Assembly (NCBI GenBank): GCA_028564705.1
Contig: JAPXFQ010000483.1
Coordinates: 1,798,001-1,862,000 of the forward strand
Origin: Apricaphanius iberus
Lineage: Eukaryota; Chordata; Actinopteri; Cyprinodontiformes; Aphaniidae
Length of the DNA: 64,000 nucleotides
Reading direction: 5' to 3'
Shown here: positions 54,430 through 64,000 of the stretch, one piece after another
Numbering within the stretch: the stretch's first letter is position 1
How the letters are laid out: every line of letters begins with the position of its first letter
The notes under the pieces: generated by a model
The model's database searches: none
What the model was told of the DNA's origin: nothing
What the model saw: only the letters and a program-made list of their open reading frames with translations
Position numbers and translations under genes: made by a program

Positions 54430-55990
54430 AGGTAGTTCAATTCACTTTCAATTCACTTTTATTTATTTGGCGCCAATTCACAACAAATGTCATCTCAAGG
54501 AACTTTACAACAAAAGTCTTTTCAATACAATTATACAAACATTCCAATCAGTTAAAAGTTTTCTATGTAAGGAATCCCAGCAGATTGCGATGAGTCATCA
54601 ATGTGAGGTTATGCCCGGATCAGGCCGACTCCAACCACAGCTATTCCTCAGCAAACCCTCATACTGAGCAAGCATGTAGCGACAAGGGAGAGGAAAATCT
54701 CCCCTTTAACAGAAACAAACCTCAGGCAAAACCTGGATCAGTACAAGTCGTCATCTGCCACGACCGTCTGGGGGTCTGAGAAGACAGAGAAGAGACAACA
54801 ATCATAATAACATCAGAAAAAATATATCTGGAGAGTGGTAGAAGAAAAAAAGTAGAAGAGAGAAGAATAGGGGTTAGTCTGTCCTCCAACATTCTAAACC
54901 TATTGCAGCATAACTAAAAAAATTGCTCAGGATTACCTAAGCCACTAACTATAAGCTTTATCAAAAAGGAAGTTGGGTTAATCTACGACTCTGCTTCCTG
55001 GTCTGGACCCTGGTTTGTCAGTGTTTTGAAAGACTAATACATTTGTCCAGATTCCTAAAAAGAAGAGCTGCTCTATCAAAAGTAGGATGGATGCCATCTC
55101 TCCAGATCAGAATAGGTTTTCCCCAAAAGGTTTTCCAATTATCAAGCCCACGTTGTTTGCTGGACGCCGCTCAGACAACATTCAATGAAATGACAGCATG
55201 CGGTTTAACATGTCGTCACTGGTCCGATGGGGTAGGGGACCAGAAAAGATTACATTGTCCGACATCTTTTTAGCAAACTTACACACCAAAGCAACACTAA
55301 TTTTAGTGACCTCCGATTGGCGTGACCGTGTGTCATTACTGCCATCGTGAATAACAATCTTACTGTATTTATGCTTATGCTTGGCCAGCAGTTTCTGGAG
55401 GGATTTTATGTCGCCGATACCGGCCCCTGGAAAACATTTGACTATGGTCGATGGTGTCTGTAATGCCACGTTTTGGACTTATGGAACTGCCAATTACCAG
55501 AGTCTGTTTCTCAGTGGATGCGTCACTGAGTGGGGAAAATTTGTTAGAAACGCGGACGGGTTGTTGGTGCCCTTTGGGCTGCGAACTATGCTTTCTACGT
55601 ACTGTCACCCAGTCGGCCTGAGATACTATCTGCATGGGTTCTGTTGGAGGACCGCTAGGTGATTGTATCCTTGTTGACTCCGCGCTGGCTAATGGGCCTT
55701 GAGTAGTTACTGGATTCTCAACAGCGCGGAGCCAGGCCTCTAACTCTGAAACCCTCGCCTCCAAAGCTACGAAAATGTTAAATTTATTATACTTACCATT
55801 ATCACTAAAGGAGGCGGGGGAGTAAGTAAACATCTAACAGTGAACAGGAGAGAGGAGCCACAGAGGGAGAAAGAGACAGAAGAGAAGTAGCCATAGCTGC
55901 TACGAAACTAAGCTAACGAGCTAGCGAGATCTTAGCACACCAAGAACAACCGTGTGAAACACAAATGGTTCCCAAACCGTAAAGTACACC
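54430..55990 (-). pseudogene. L2 LINE antisense: 5' UTR, ORF1 and 3' tail, ORF2 deleted
   Basis: The left end is the antisense 3' tail ('ttcaattcacttttatttatttggcgccaattc', 'gtcatctcaaggaacttt'). Minus-strand ORF1 follows at about 55833-55030: MFTYSPASFSDNGKYN, LEARVSELEAWLRAVENP, VIGSSISPK, IVIHDGSNDTRSRQSEVTKI and an LRRDGIHP-like end. Unlike 38505-39440 it keeps Ser in GSS, but the frame is shifted at about 55470. 5' UTR at 55850-55990. The whole of ORF2 is missing. Confidence 0.8.
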
Positions 55991-56029
55991 AACCGGAAAT
56001 AAGTGTAGTAGTGTGCTTGTGTGTTAAAA

Positions 56030-56544
56030 TAACTTAGAAAGACCTAAACAAAGAGAAAAATAGATCAATCGAAAAGAATCTGAGCACCAAACACCAAGCA
56101 GCTCCGAGGAGCTCAGCAGTGAAAACAGGAAGAAACGCAGCAAATGTCGCAATACTCACAATGTCCACCAGCTGATGTTCAGTGGCTCCTTCCTCATCTG
56201 GTGGGGAAGTAACAACCCCTGCTCCCCGGACCTCAGCAGCAGGGATGGGTAGTTTAAAGCCGGCTGGGAAGCATACGGCTCTCTGCAAAACCGGACTCTA
56301 TGTCCTGCGTGTCTGCATCTATGGCAGATAGGTCTATCTTGAGCATTCCGGTCACTGGCATATGACATGTGGCAGTGGCGAGAGACCTGAAGCTCTTCCT
56401 CCGGGGAAAAGAACCCAGCTTGTCCGCTCTCAGTCTGGATTGGGTCTGGGCCGAAGCAGAGTGCTTGGGCCGAGCTGTTCGGCCGTCTGCCTCCTCCTCG
56501 GCCGCAGTACAGTGGTGTTTTCCCCGCAGTTCCGGGTGTACCAT
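56030..56544 (-). pseudogene. gag: Gypsy family B gag with zinc knuckle, relic
   Basis: The minus strand has CHRCRHAGHRVRFC (CX2CX4HX4C nucleocapsid knuckle) preceded by basic/Ser-rich residues and followed by FPAGFKLPIPAAEVRGAGVV in another frame. It duplicates the junction at 48250-48470. Bases 55990-56150 between it and the L2 copy are unassigned. Confidence 0.7.
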
Positions 56545-57030
56545 GGAACTTCAGAGCAGGATTCAGGATCCGACTCTTTTGGATGCATTCCAGAGCCCAG
56601 TATTTTGGAGTGCATTTCAGGATTCACACCCTCGGGGTGTTCTCTGGAACCCGGATTTCTGAATTGGGATCCAAAAGCCGATTCTACTGAATCTCCAGGT
56701 CTCCTGTCAGTGTTCCCGAGCTAGCTTCCACAGGGGATGTGTTAGAACCTGAGGCTCCAGTGTCCGTTTCTTAGCCCGAGACCACTCCAGTGACTGTTTC
56801 TGTGCCCGAGACACCTATGACAGGCCCGGAACCCAAGACCCCTGGGTCAGCTTCCCTTATTTGTTTGTTTTGTTGGTGGGGGGCAGCCCACTGTCGCCCA
56901 CTGTCACCAGCAGACCCTGATTCCCTCCCATGGCTGCCAGTGGCAGGTCGCAGACTCCTCCCAGCCAGGGGACCTCTCCTGCGGGTCCCAGCCAGAGGAC
57001 CCCTCCTGTGGGTCTGAGCCAGATGATGCT
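56545..57030. other. Unassigned GC-rich stretch before the tandem repeats
   Basis: Open in short frames on both strands (for example SQPGDLSCGSQPEDPSCGSE on +, which repeats the phrase GDLSCGS/EDPSCGS). It may be the start of the repetitive block. No domain recognised. Confidence 0.35.
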
Positions 57031-57059
57031 TCCAGGGGCTACCAGCAGTCGGACACAAT

Positions 57060-57420
57060 TTCTACTAATGTTTCCAAGGGTGTTCAGGGGAAAACGCCTC
57101 CAGTTCCTGTCGTCACCAAGGGTGTTCAGATGCACACGCGTCGGGTCCAAGCCTCCACAGAGGGTGTTCAGGTGAAAAAGCCCCGGGAATAAGACTCCAC
57201 CAAGGGTTTTCAGGTGAACACGCCTCGGGTTCCTGCCTCCACCGAGGGTATTCATGTGAACACGCTTTCGGTTCCTGCCTCCACTGAGGGTGTTCTGGTG
57301 ACAACGTCTCGGGTCTAGGTCTCCTCTAAGGCTGTCCAGACAGGCACACCTAGGGTCCAGGTCTCTTCCTAGGGAGTCCAAACGGGCACGCCTCTGGTCC
57401 AAGTCATCTCTGAGGGTGTT
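57060..57420 (+). repeat. Minisatellite of about 60-bp units
   Basis: Units built on 'aagggtgttcaggtgaacacgcctcgggttcctgcctccacc'. In + frame they read variants of STEGVQVNTPRVPA. About six diverged units, with stops in several. Confidence 0.8.
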
Positions 57421-57654
57421 CCACCACAGAGTTACAAATTCCTGCTCCACCGCCGACCATTTAATCACAAAGTTCAGCTCAGTCAGCCTGCGCTTCAGCA
57501 CCAGCTCAGTCGACTCTCGCTTTAGCCTCAGCCTAAGTATCGGTCTGGCCAGCTTCTGCTTCGCTGACCACCAAGACCCAAGGTTCAGCATTGCCTCCGG
57601 CCACCAAGACACAAGGTTCCACTCCACAACTGGCCATCACATCACCAGACCTGA

Positions 57655-58131
57655 TTGAACCATCACCTCCTTAAAAACCAAACCAAGGATTCTGTTCCGC
57701 AGCCGGCCACCCAAGCAAACGGTTCTGCTCCGCCGCCGGCCACCCAAGCAAAAGATTCTGCTCCGCCGTCGGCCACACAAGCACAAGGTTCTGCTCCGCC
57801 GCCGGCCACCCATGCACAAGGTTCTGTTCTGCTGCCAGCCCACCATGCACAAGGTTCTGCTCCGCCGACTTCCAAGCCACAAGGTTCTGCTCCGCCGACT
57901 TTCAAGCCACAAGCTTTACCGACTTCCAAGCCACAAGGTTTGCCATCTTCCAAGCCACAAGGTTTGCCATCTTCCAAGCCACAAGGTTTACCGCCGCCAA
58001 GTCAACAAGGTTCAGCATCGCCAAGTCCTCAAGGTTTAACACCAGCCTCAGCCTCTGCATCAGTCCAGTCAGCTTCAGCTACGCCGGCCACCACCAAGTT
58101 ACAAATTACTACTCAACCCCCGACCATCTAG
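57655..58131 (+). other. Pro/Ala/Gln-rich tandem-repeat ORF
   Basis: A 158-codon frame with no ATG. Units of 33 bp (ATQAQGSAPPP), then 30 bp (SKPQGSAPPTF), then 24 bp (SKPQGLPS) follow one another. Every unit length is a multiple of three, so the frame stays open over the repeat. The flanks (57440-57690 and 58105-58310) are copies of each other, showing a duplication of about 650 bp. It could be a decayed low-complexity protein or simply a minisatellite; no domain is present. Confidence 0.5.
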
Positions 58132-58509
58132 CCACAAAGTTCAGCTCAGTCGGCTCTCGCTTCAGCTTCAGCCTCAGCCTCAACCTAAGTATCGGTCCAG
58201 CCGGCTTTTGCTTCGCCGACCACCAAGACACAAGGTTCCACTCCACAACCGGCCATCACATCACCAGACCCAATTGAACCATCACCTCATTAAAAAAAAT
58301 AAAACACCAAAACAAGGTTCTGCTTGGCCGCTGGCCACCCATGCACAAGGTTCTGCTCTGCCATCGGCCTCCTCGACTGCTGGTTCCTCATTGCCGGCCC
58401 CCTGGACTGCTGTTTCGACCTTGCCGGCCTCGTCGACTCCAGCAACCATGTTGCCAGCTTTTGAGATTCCAGTTCCCACGTCGCCAGTCTCTCATAGACT
58501 TTGAAAATG

Positions 58510-59350
58510 CATGGACCAGTTTCTCAGTATTACTCATGGACAGGATGTTTCTAATTTTAGCTACATTCCAGAGGCCATGAACAAACTGGGATTAAACCAG
58601 CCTAGTGCTGTTTCCTTGATCCCTGCAATATGTTCAGTCCTAGCTAAGAGAACATTGTGAATGACTGTGTCAAAAGCAGCACCAAGATCAAACAAGACGA
58701 GAACAGTCACATGTCCATTATCCGAGGCCTTAAGAATATCTTTAGTAACTTTTACCAGTGCTGTTTCTGTGCTGTGATTAGCCCTAAAACCTAACTTAAA
58801 TCCTTCAAACAGGTTGTTACTGTATTAATTTACTTAGCAACAGTTTTCTCAAGGATCATGGTTAAGACAGGAAGGTTACATATAGGTAATTAAGTCATCT
58901 AGATCGAGGGAGGGTTTCTTAAGTAAATTCAATTACAGCAAACTTCCTGTTCCTGTGGTGCGCATTCATTTAATAGGACATTTACCAGGGATAGATTCAT
59001 CATATCTAAAATTGGTCTAGTAAACAGAGGAAACTCCTCAAAAAATTTAGTTGGAAATGGGTCTAACATACATGTTGGTTTAGATGAAGCTAATATTTTT
59101 AATAATTCAGAAAGTTCAACCGAATCAAAACGGTACAGATACAAACGAGCTTCTACTGTTCTCTCTGATGTTGCGTCATTTACTGAGAGATAAGTAATTA
59201 TGTTTGGGAGGGTGCAAATGGTTTTACTTTTAATAGAATACATTTTATTCATGGAGAATCCTATAAAGTCATCATTACTGAGAGCCGGGGTAATAGTTGG
59301 CTCAACAGAGCTATGACTCTGTAAGTTTGGAAACTGTTCTAAAAGCAAAC
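58510..59350 (-). pseudogene. L2 reverse transcriptase relic, antisense
   Basis: Minus strand from 59350: [94 protein letters not shown] and then VAKIRNILSMSNTEKLVHA. It parallels 43690-44900 with the YADD part deleted. The segment 58535-58565 is the uninterrupted version of the target of the Harbinger-like element at 15597-16866. Confidence 0.82.
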
Positions 59351-59501
59351 CTAGGATTGTTTTTATTTACTTCTATTAAAGACACACTCCGTAACTTTGC
59401 AGATATTTGACGTCTGTCGCCCTCTCATGGCTTGTGGCATAACGTCACTAAAGTAAATACAAATCTCTCTGGAGCATATCTGAAAAAGTGTACTGACGGT
59501 T

Positions 59502-59771
59502 TTAAAAACTTGCTTGTATAGAGATGGCAAATATCAGTAGTTTGTGGTCAACATAGGCTGTAAATGGGTGCCCCCAGGAAAAACCCGAAATGCCATGTAG
59601 CCAGATAAAGAGCCAGCAACTCTCTGTCAAAAATTCGTCCCTCAGCATACGGCTGAAAAATGCAAGTGGCTGCCAAAGTCCGCAGACCTGCTGCTCAAAC
59701 ACCACCCCTACTGTTATGTCAGAGGCATCAGTAGTCAAAGCCACCTGTTCTGAGGCCACAGCCAATCTCAT
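59502..59771 (-). pseudogene. pol: Gypsy RNase H relic
   Basis: Minus strand: LTTDASDITVGVVFEQQ, WQPLAFFSRML, FTAYVDHKLLIFA. This is the TDAS and DHK part of a Gypsy RNase H. It is followed at the right by a small piece of upstream pol; the rest is missing. Confidence 0.8.
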
Positions 59772-59869
59772 AAGCCCAGCATAAGGGAGGAACCATGGTA
59801 CAATGCTTCCATTTACCTCCTGTAAAAAAACAGCTTGTCCTTCACCTCTTATAAAACCAGCTTGTTCCT

Positions 59870-60660
59870 TTTTGAAATATTAAGGCAGGTTATGTGAAAC
59901 TACATATAAAAATGTTTACCCAAATATATGTAAAACAGGTTATAGAAAATGCATATTAAAGTGTTGACAAAAATATAATATTCTTCACGGGGCTGTCCGT
60001 TTTTTGTTGTTCCTTTGTGTTGTATCTTATTTTTTTGGGGCTAATATCTTTAGTAAGAAGTCAGAGGTAAAAGTCTGTTTTTACCAATATTTTAATTGGG
60101 CACTTTTTGAGGAGCAGCAGAGGCCTTGGATAAATGGTGGGAGTATGTGTGACCTTTGAGGACCTCTGAGACAAAGAGGTTTATTGCAGGCTGTAAAAAC
60201 AGGATGTCTGTAGAGTGGGAACCAAGGCTGTACAACCAGGATGTCTGTAGATAAGGTTTTATTGCAGGCCATGAAACTAGGAGTTCGCTTGGGAGGAACC
60301 GGGACCATAGGATCATAAAAACCATAAAACTCAGAATGAACTTTTGACTTGGATCCAGGAGAAAGACACGTCCCTTTATGACTGCATGATTTTGGACGGA
60401 CCAATCATTGTCAAGACACTGTTTAAAACGTTCTGATTGGAGCAGATTAATCCTGGGAGGTTTTGGACGTTTATAAAAGTTATGACACGAAAACCATTCT
60501 TTGTCAGATGTCTTTAAATCTGGCCCAGAGAAAATAGGGGATGTTTCTCTGTAAGCTGCAATTTGTTAATCTGTTTAAAATAAAACTAAGAACTGGAAAT
60601 TGGTTCCTTGTCTCTGTTTTGAACATGCACTGAATTATTTTTGATAAATTAAATTCTACA
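59870..60660 (+). repeat. Candidate LTR of an endogenous-retrovirus-like element
   Basis: TTATAAAAG at 60471, AATAAA at 60579, and an end at '...ttaaattctaca' (CA at 60660). Two bases on, TGGTGACCTCGAACG looks like a primer-binding site (starts TGG; its complement ends in CCA and contains TTCGA, as a tRNA 3' end does). The left limit is unknown and no second LTR lies in the window. Confidence 0.4.
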
Positions 60661-63600
60661 AATGGTGACCTCGAACGTGTGCAGAGTTTTGGACCAAGAT
60701 CCAGTTATTTTTTAAGTTAATTATTTAGACGGACATTTATTTGCTCTATTGACAATTTGCGCAGAGTTGCGTGGTTTTTAATTCTGTTGATTGGTTAATC
60801 TAACATTGGGTAATGTTGTCATGCAAGTTAAATATGTTTTTTGTTTTGAGCAGATTAACTGTTGCGGGCCCGTAGTGTTGAAGCTGCTCATCTGTCTGTC
60901 TCTCTGTTCTGCGCATGACTGCGACCTGCTTTGCGCTCCGCAGAGAGGCACCGGTGCCTGCTGGGAGATGGAGTTTGTTACTCTGCAGGACAATGGAGCA
61001 GATGGACCGGATGGAGCGGTCCTTTCAAAGACTCAAATCGGAGCCAAAGTGCGGATCGGGGCTTGAGAAGTGGCATCTCAATTTCGAAAGGACGCTTTCG
61101 TAAGATTCTTCAAGGCTGGCAAACGAAAATAGATTGCAGTAGAGCCTGTGGCGCCCTCTGTTAATCTGGACGGATTACCTTGATGAAGCCGACGTTTCTC
61201 CAAACATGCGCTTGAGCAACGCAAATTGGATTGTGGAATGGTCCGACTTTTGGTGTGGTCCGATTGAGTTTAGTGTTGTTAGGTTAGTTTTTAATAATAT
61301 TATAAAAGTACTGTATTTGATGTTTTGAGGTGCCGAGCTGGTGTGTGAGGCGCATGCGCTTGTGTATGTGTGTCTGTATGTGTGTGTGTGATGGTTTTTT
61401 ACGCAGGCGCTTTGCGAGACGTGCTGGAGATGTTGCGTTTGTGTTAAAATGTTATAGTATAAATAATGAACTCGAGTATAATAAATAAATTAAAATAGAT
61501 AAATAAATATCTAACTAAATATGATGGATAACTGAAATTAAAAATCTATAAGAATTAGTTGTGAACATTTACAACAGGCCATCAGAGCGGACGCCCAAGC
61601 TAGGTGGTGAGATGGCGGAGCTACTTCTGTGTGATTTTCTGCTTAATAGCACGGCTAACATTCAACAGCTTTGACTATATGTTTTGATAAATAAATTAGT
61701 GGTAATAGGCGGTTTTCTGCCATCTGTTCGAGTCTTTTGAGTGGTTTTCTGGAGGCCGGCGCCGGGAAATTTCTCAAAGCGGACTACGAAAATTGTAACA
61801 GATTGGTCTAAACCTCCGCGATAAAATAATTAATAAGGTCTAAAAATCACCGCTTATAATGTTGTGTTTTTTGATAATGGTTTTGGGCTGTAACGGACGT
61901 TGTAGATTCGGTGTTTTATGTGCGGGACGGCTGTTTGGAAACATGTGTTTCAGTCCGCGTGGGAAGAACAGGAGATTGTTTTGTTTGTGCCGAATTAAAG
62001 TTTGGTAAAGTGGTATAAATTGTGCGGAATAAGACCTGGCATTGCGGTATGTAATCTTCTAAAGTGTGTGTTGCGATTTTCTTGACTGTTTTTGCCGTAC
62101 GTTTTGTACTGTTTTAGGTTTCGTTGCACAAAGAGGGTAAAACGGTGGCACGTTGCTGTAAGCTGCTGTGCTATGCTAGCGTTTTTGCTTTTGTGTGTCA
62201 ATGTGTTTTGTGCTTTAAACCTAACTGCATGTTCTGTGTGTTGTAAGCTAAAAGTTGATTTTGGATAGAAAGTGATTACAGGCTCCTGCAGACGATTGCC
62301 TTGTTAAAACTTAAACGAATTTGGATTTTGTTAAATTTTTCTAATTAATTAGGATGTAATATTTTACATGACTGGAAGTTTGTTAGAAAACGGACTCAAA
62401 ATAACTGTTCAGATATATTTTGTTTGCTACTCATTTGGACTCCTTTAGGCAATGTTTTAGCACATTTTCTACGAAGGGCAATTTAAGGTGTTTCACATTT
62501 AACTGAACTGTTACAATACGGAGATAAAAGATTAAGGAGTACATGCTGAATTTAGTTAACTGGTTTTGCCAGAGAAGGCTCAATTTATCACATGAGGAGA
62601 GCATGTACAGTTATTGGGATAATGATGCATGTTACAATTTAACGCGAATGACTAAGAACAGTTACTCATGAGTCGATTCTGACTTGGTGAAGTTTTAATT
62701 TTTGATTTCATCTTTAAAATTAAAAAGAGGGGAGTGTATAGTAAAAATAAAAGTTGCATTTTTTTGAATCTTTAATTAGGTGGATTTGTTGCTTTTTGAT
62801 TGATCTAAGCAGGAGTTGATTAAGTTGGTCTAAATAAAGATAAAGCTATGAGCAGTAATTATAAGAATAGAACGAAAAGCAAACGGTGTTAATTGGAAAG
62901 CAACAAACTGGTTTAAATTATTTTTAATAAGCACCGTGTTGAATGGTACAGAGAATGAGTCTGTGATTTAAATAAGTATCATTTATGCTAAAATTATGTT
63001 TGGCTTATTTCTGATGGCTCTATAGACTTTAGAAATATAGCTTAGTCTCTGAATGAATGACCTAAAGGAGACTGGTGTTAAAATTATTTACACAATTGAA
63101 CATTCTTAAGGATTTTGTGGACACTAAATGCTTATTGGATTTATCAAATTTCAACTGGGGCTCAAGGAGTAACCCAGCATATTTTCTAAACTAGTGGGAT
63201 TTGAATGTTTGAGTTTGAAAAAAGGAAAAACATTAAAACACAGAATCATCTTTAAGGCATCAGTTTGTTTTTAAACAGGCTGGGGATAAATTTGGAATTG
63301 GTCTAAGGATTGAAAGTAACAACTAAATTCTTTGGTAGATTTGTTGAAGAACAAGTAAATGAATATCGGCGGTGATCGAAATGATGGTTTAATTTAGAAG
63401 TAAGAAGTAAATTCTAATTCATTTATTCAGATCATGTAGAAGCAAAATGTGATTAGAGCAGCTACATTGAAATAATTGTTTACCATATATTTGAATGCAC
63501 ATTTTGTTTTGACAAATAAGAATTGGTTTTAGTTTTAAAAGTTTAAGATTAATCTTTCAGATGTTATTCATTAATTGTTAGCTAGTCTACTTGATGCTGA

Positions 63601-64000
63601 GAGTAAATTTACATGTCCTAAAACATTTTAGAACAGTTCTGATCATAGAATAATGGCATAATATACCATTTATTAGTGGGGACTCTGTAACTGACAATTT
63701 ATTTAGATTTTTTTTATTTTATTTTCTTTATTTTTTCTTATTTTTTATTTTTTTTCTCTTTCTCTCTCAACCTTTATATATTTGGTTCGACTTGGATTCT
63801 GACCCAGATTTCTGAATTGCGGTCTGCTTATTAATGAGAACTTTGGAAAAATGTTAATTTGAGAAGCTGGATTAAAGAAAACATGATTCAGTGGTAATTT
63901 ATTTGACATTTCTAGAAGCTTCAATTCAATTTGGTGTTTATCATTGGAGCCCGACCCGGCGTCATGGGCGGGCCTGGGCGGGCCCGGCCTGCCCATCTGG
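60661..64000 (+). other. 3.3 kb without recognisable genes
   Basis: If 59870-60660 is an LTR, this would be leader and internal sequence, but no gag or pol ORF is visible on either strand. 61360-61400 is a short TG/TATG tract. 63710-63770 is a T/C-rich tract. The last 50 bases are GC-rich with repeated 'gggcgggcc'. Confidence 0.5.

Noticed and set aside
56857..57627. 256-codon minus-strand ORF with repeated LGG and HLNTLGG phrases
   Set aside because: Product of the 60-bp minisatellite read in the other direction; repetitive, no domain and opposite to the duplicated + frame.
1..64000. A new multi-gene defence, toxin or metabolic system
   Set aside because: Apart from plcd3, every protein-like signal belongs to known classes of retrotransposons or DNA transposons; unusual points are structural and are listed as findings.

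Overview
This window is vertebrate nuclear DNA, almost certainly from a teleost fish. It holds one real host gene, a phosphoinositide-specific phospholipase C delta (best match plcd3), split into 13 visible coding exons on the + strand between 232 and 17896. Everything else I can recognise is repeats and mobile elements typical of teleosts: L2-type LINEs with the 'gtgccttgagatgacat' 3' tail, an I/Nimb-type LINE carrying RNase H, a chromodomain Gypsy element, a hAT transposon, a Harbinger-like element and a tRNA-derived SINE. There are no bacterial operons, no CRISPR array and no prokaryotic system. The species cannot be named from the sequence.

Region by region. 1-17896: plcd3 from the PH domain to the C2 domain and stop codon; the N-terminal exons lie upstream of the window. 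Its first visible intron (461-3920) is a textbook minor-class U12 AT-AC intron that has itself been invaded by an L2 LINE and a hAT-like element. 17897 to about 20475: 3' UTR. 20540-21540: degenerate LTR-like and L2 tail relics. 21541-38310: a nest of elements. A host repeat (possibly a DIRS/Ngaro-like retrotransposon) is split by a nearly intact I/Nimb LINE (21685-26920) and by a young Gypsy chromovirus (28347-35719). The Gypsy gag is in turn split by an L2 tail (33047-34094) that carries a 28S rDNA fragment, and by a SINE (34114-34641). 38400-46089: an L2 LINE whose ORF2 is split by a hAT element with a transposase broken by one stop codon (40164-43206). 46090-48380: broken pol of a second Gypsy family. 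48780-53700: an odd region of minisatellite units, palindromes and foldback-like inverted repeats. 54430-59770: L2 and Gypsy relics around a Pro/Ala-rich tandem-repeat block. 59870-64000: a candidate endogenous-retrovirus-like LTR and primer site followed by 3.3 kb without recognisable genes.

The most interesting points are the U12 intron in plcd3; the Gypsy chromovirus whose primer-binding site is complementary to its own predicted RNA 5' end (Tf1-like self-priming, read directly from the sequence); and the rDNA fragment trapped in an L2 copy. Many insertions are dated against each other by nesting and are confirmed by target-site duplications or by uninterrupted paralogous sites inside the same window.
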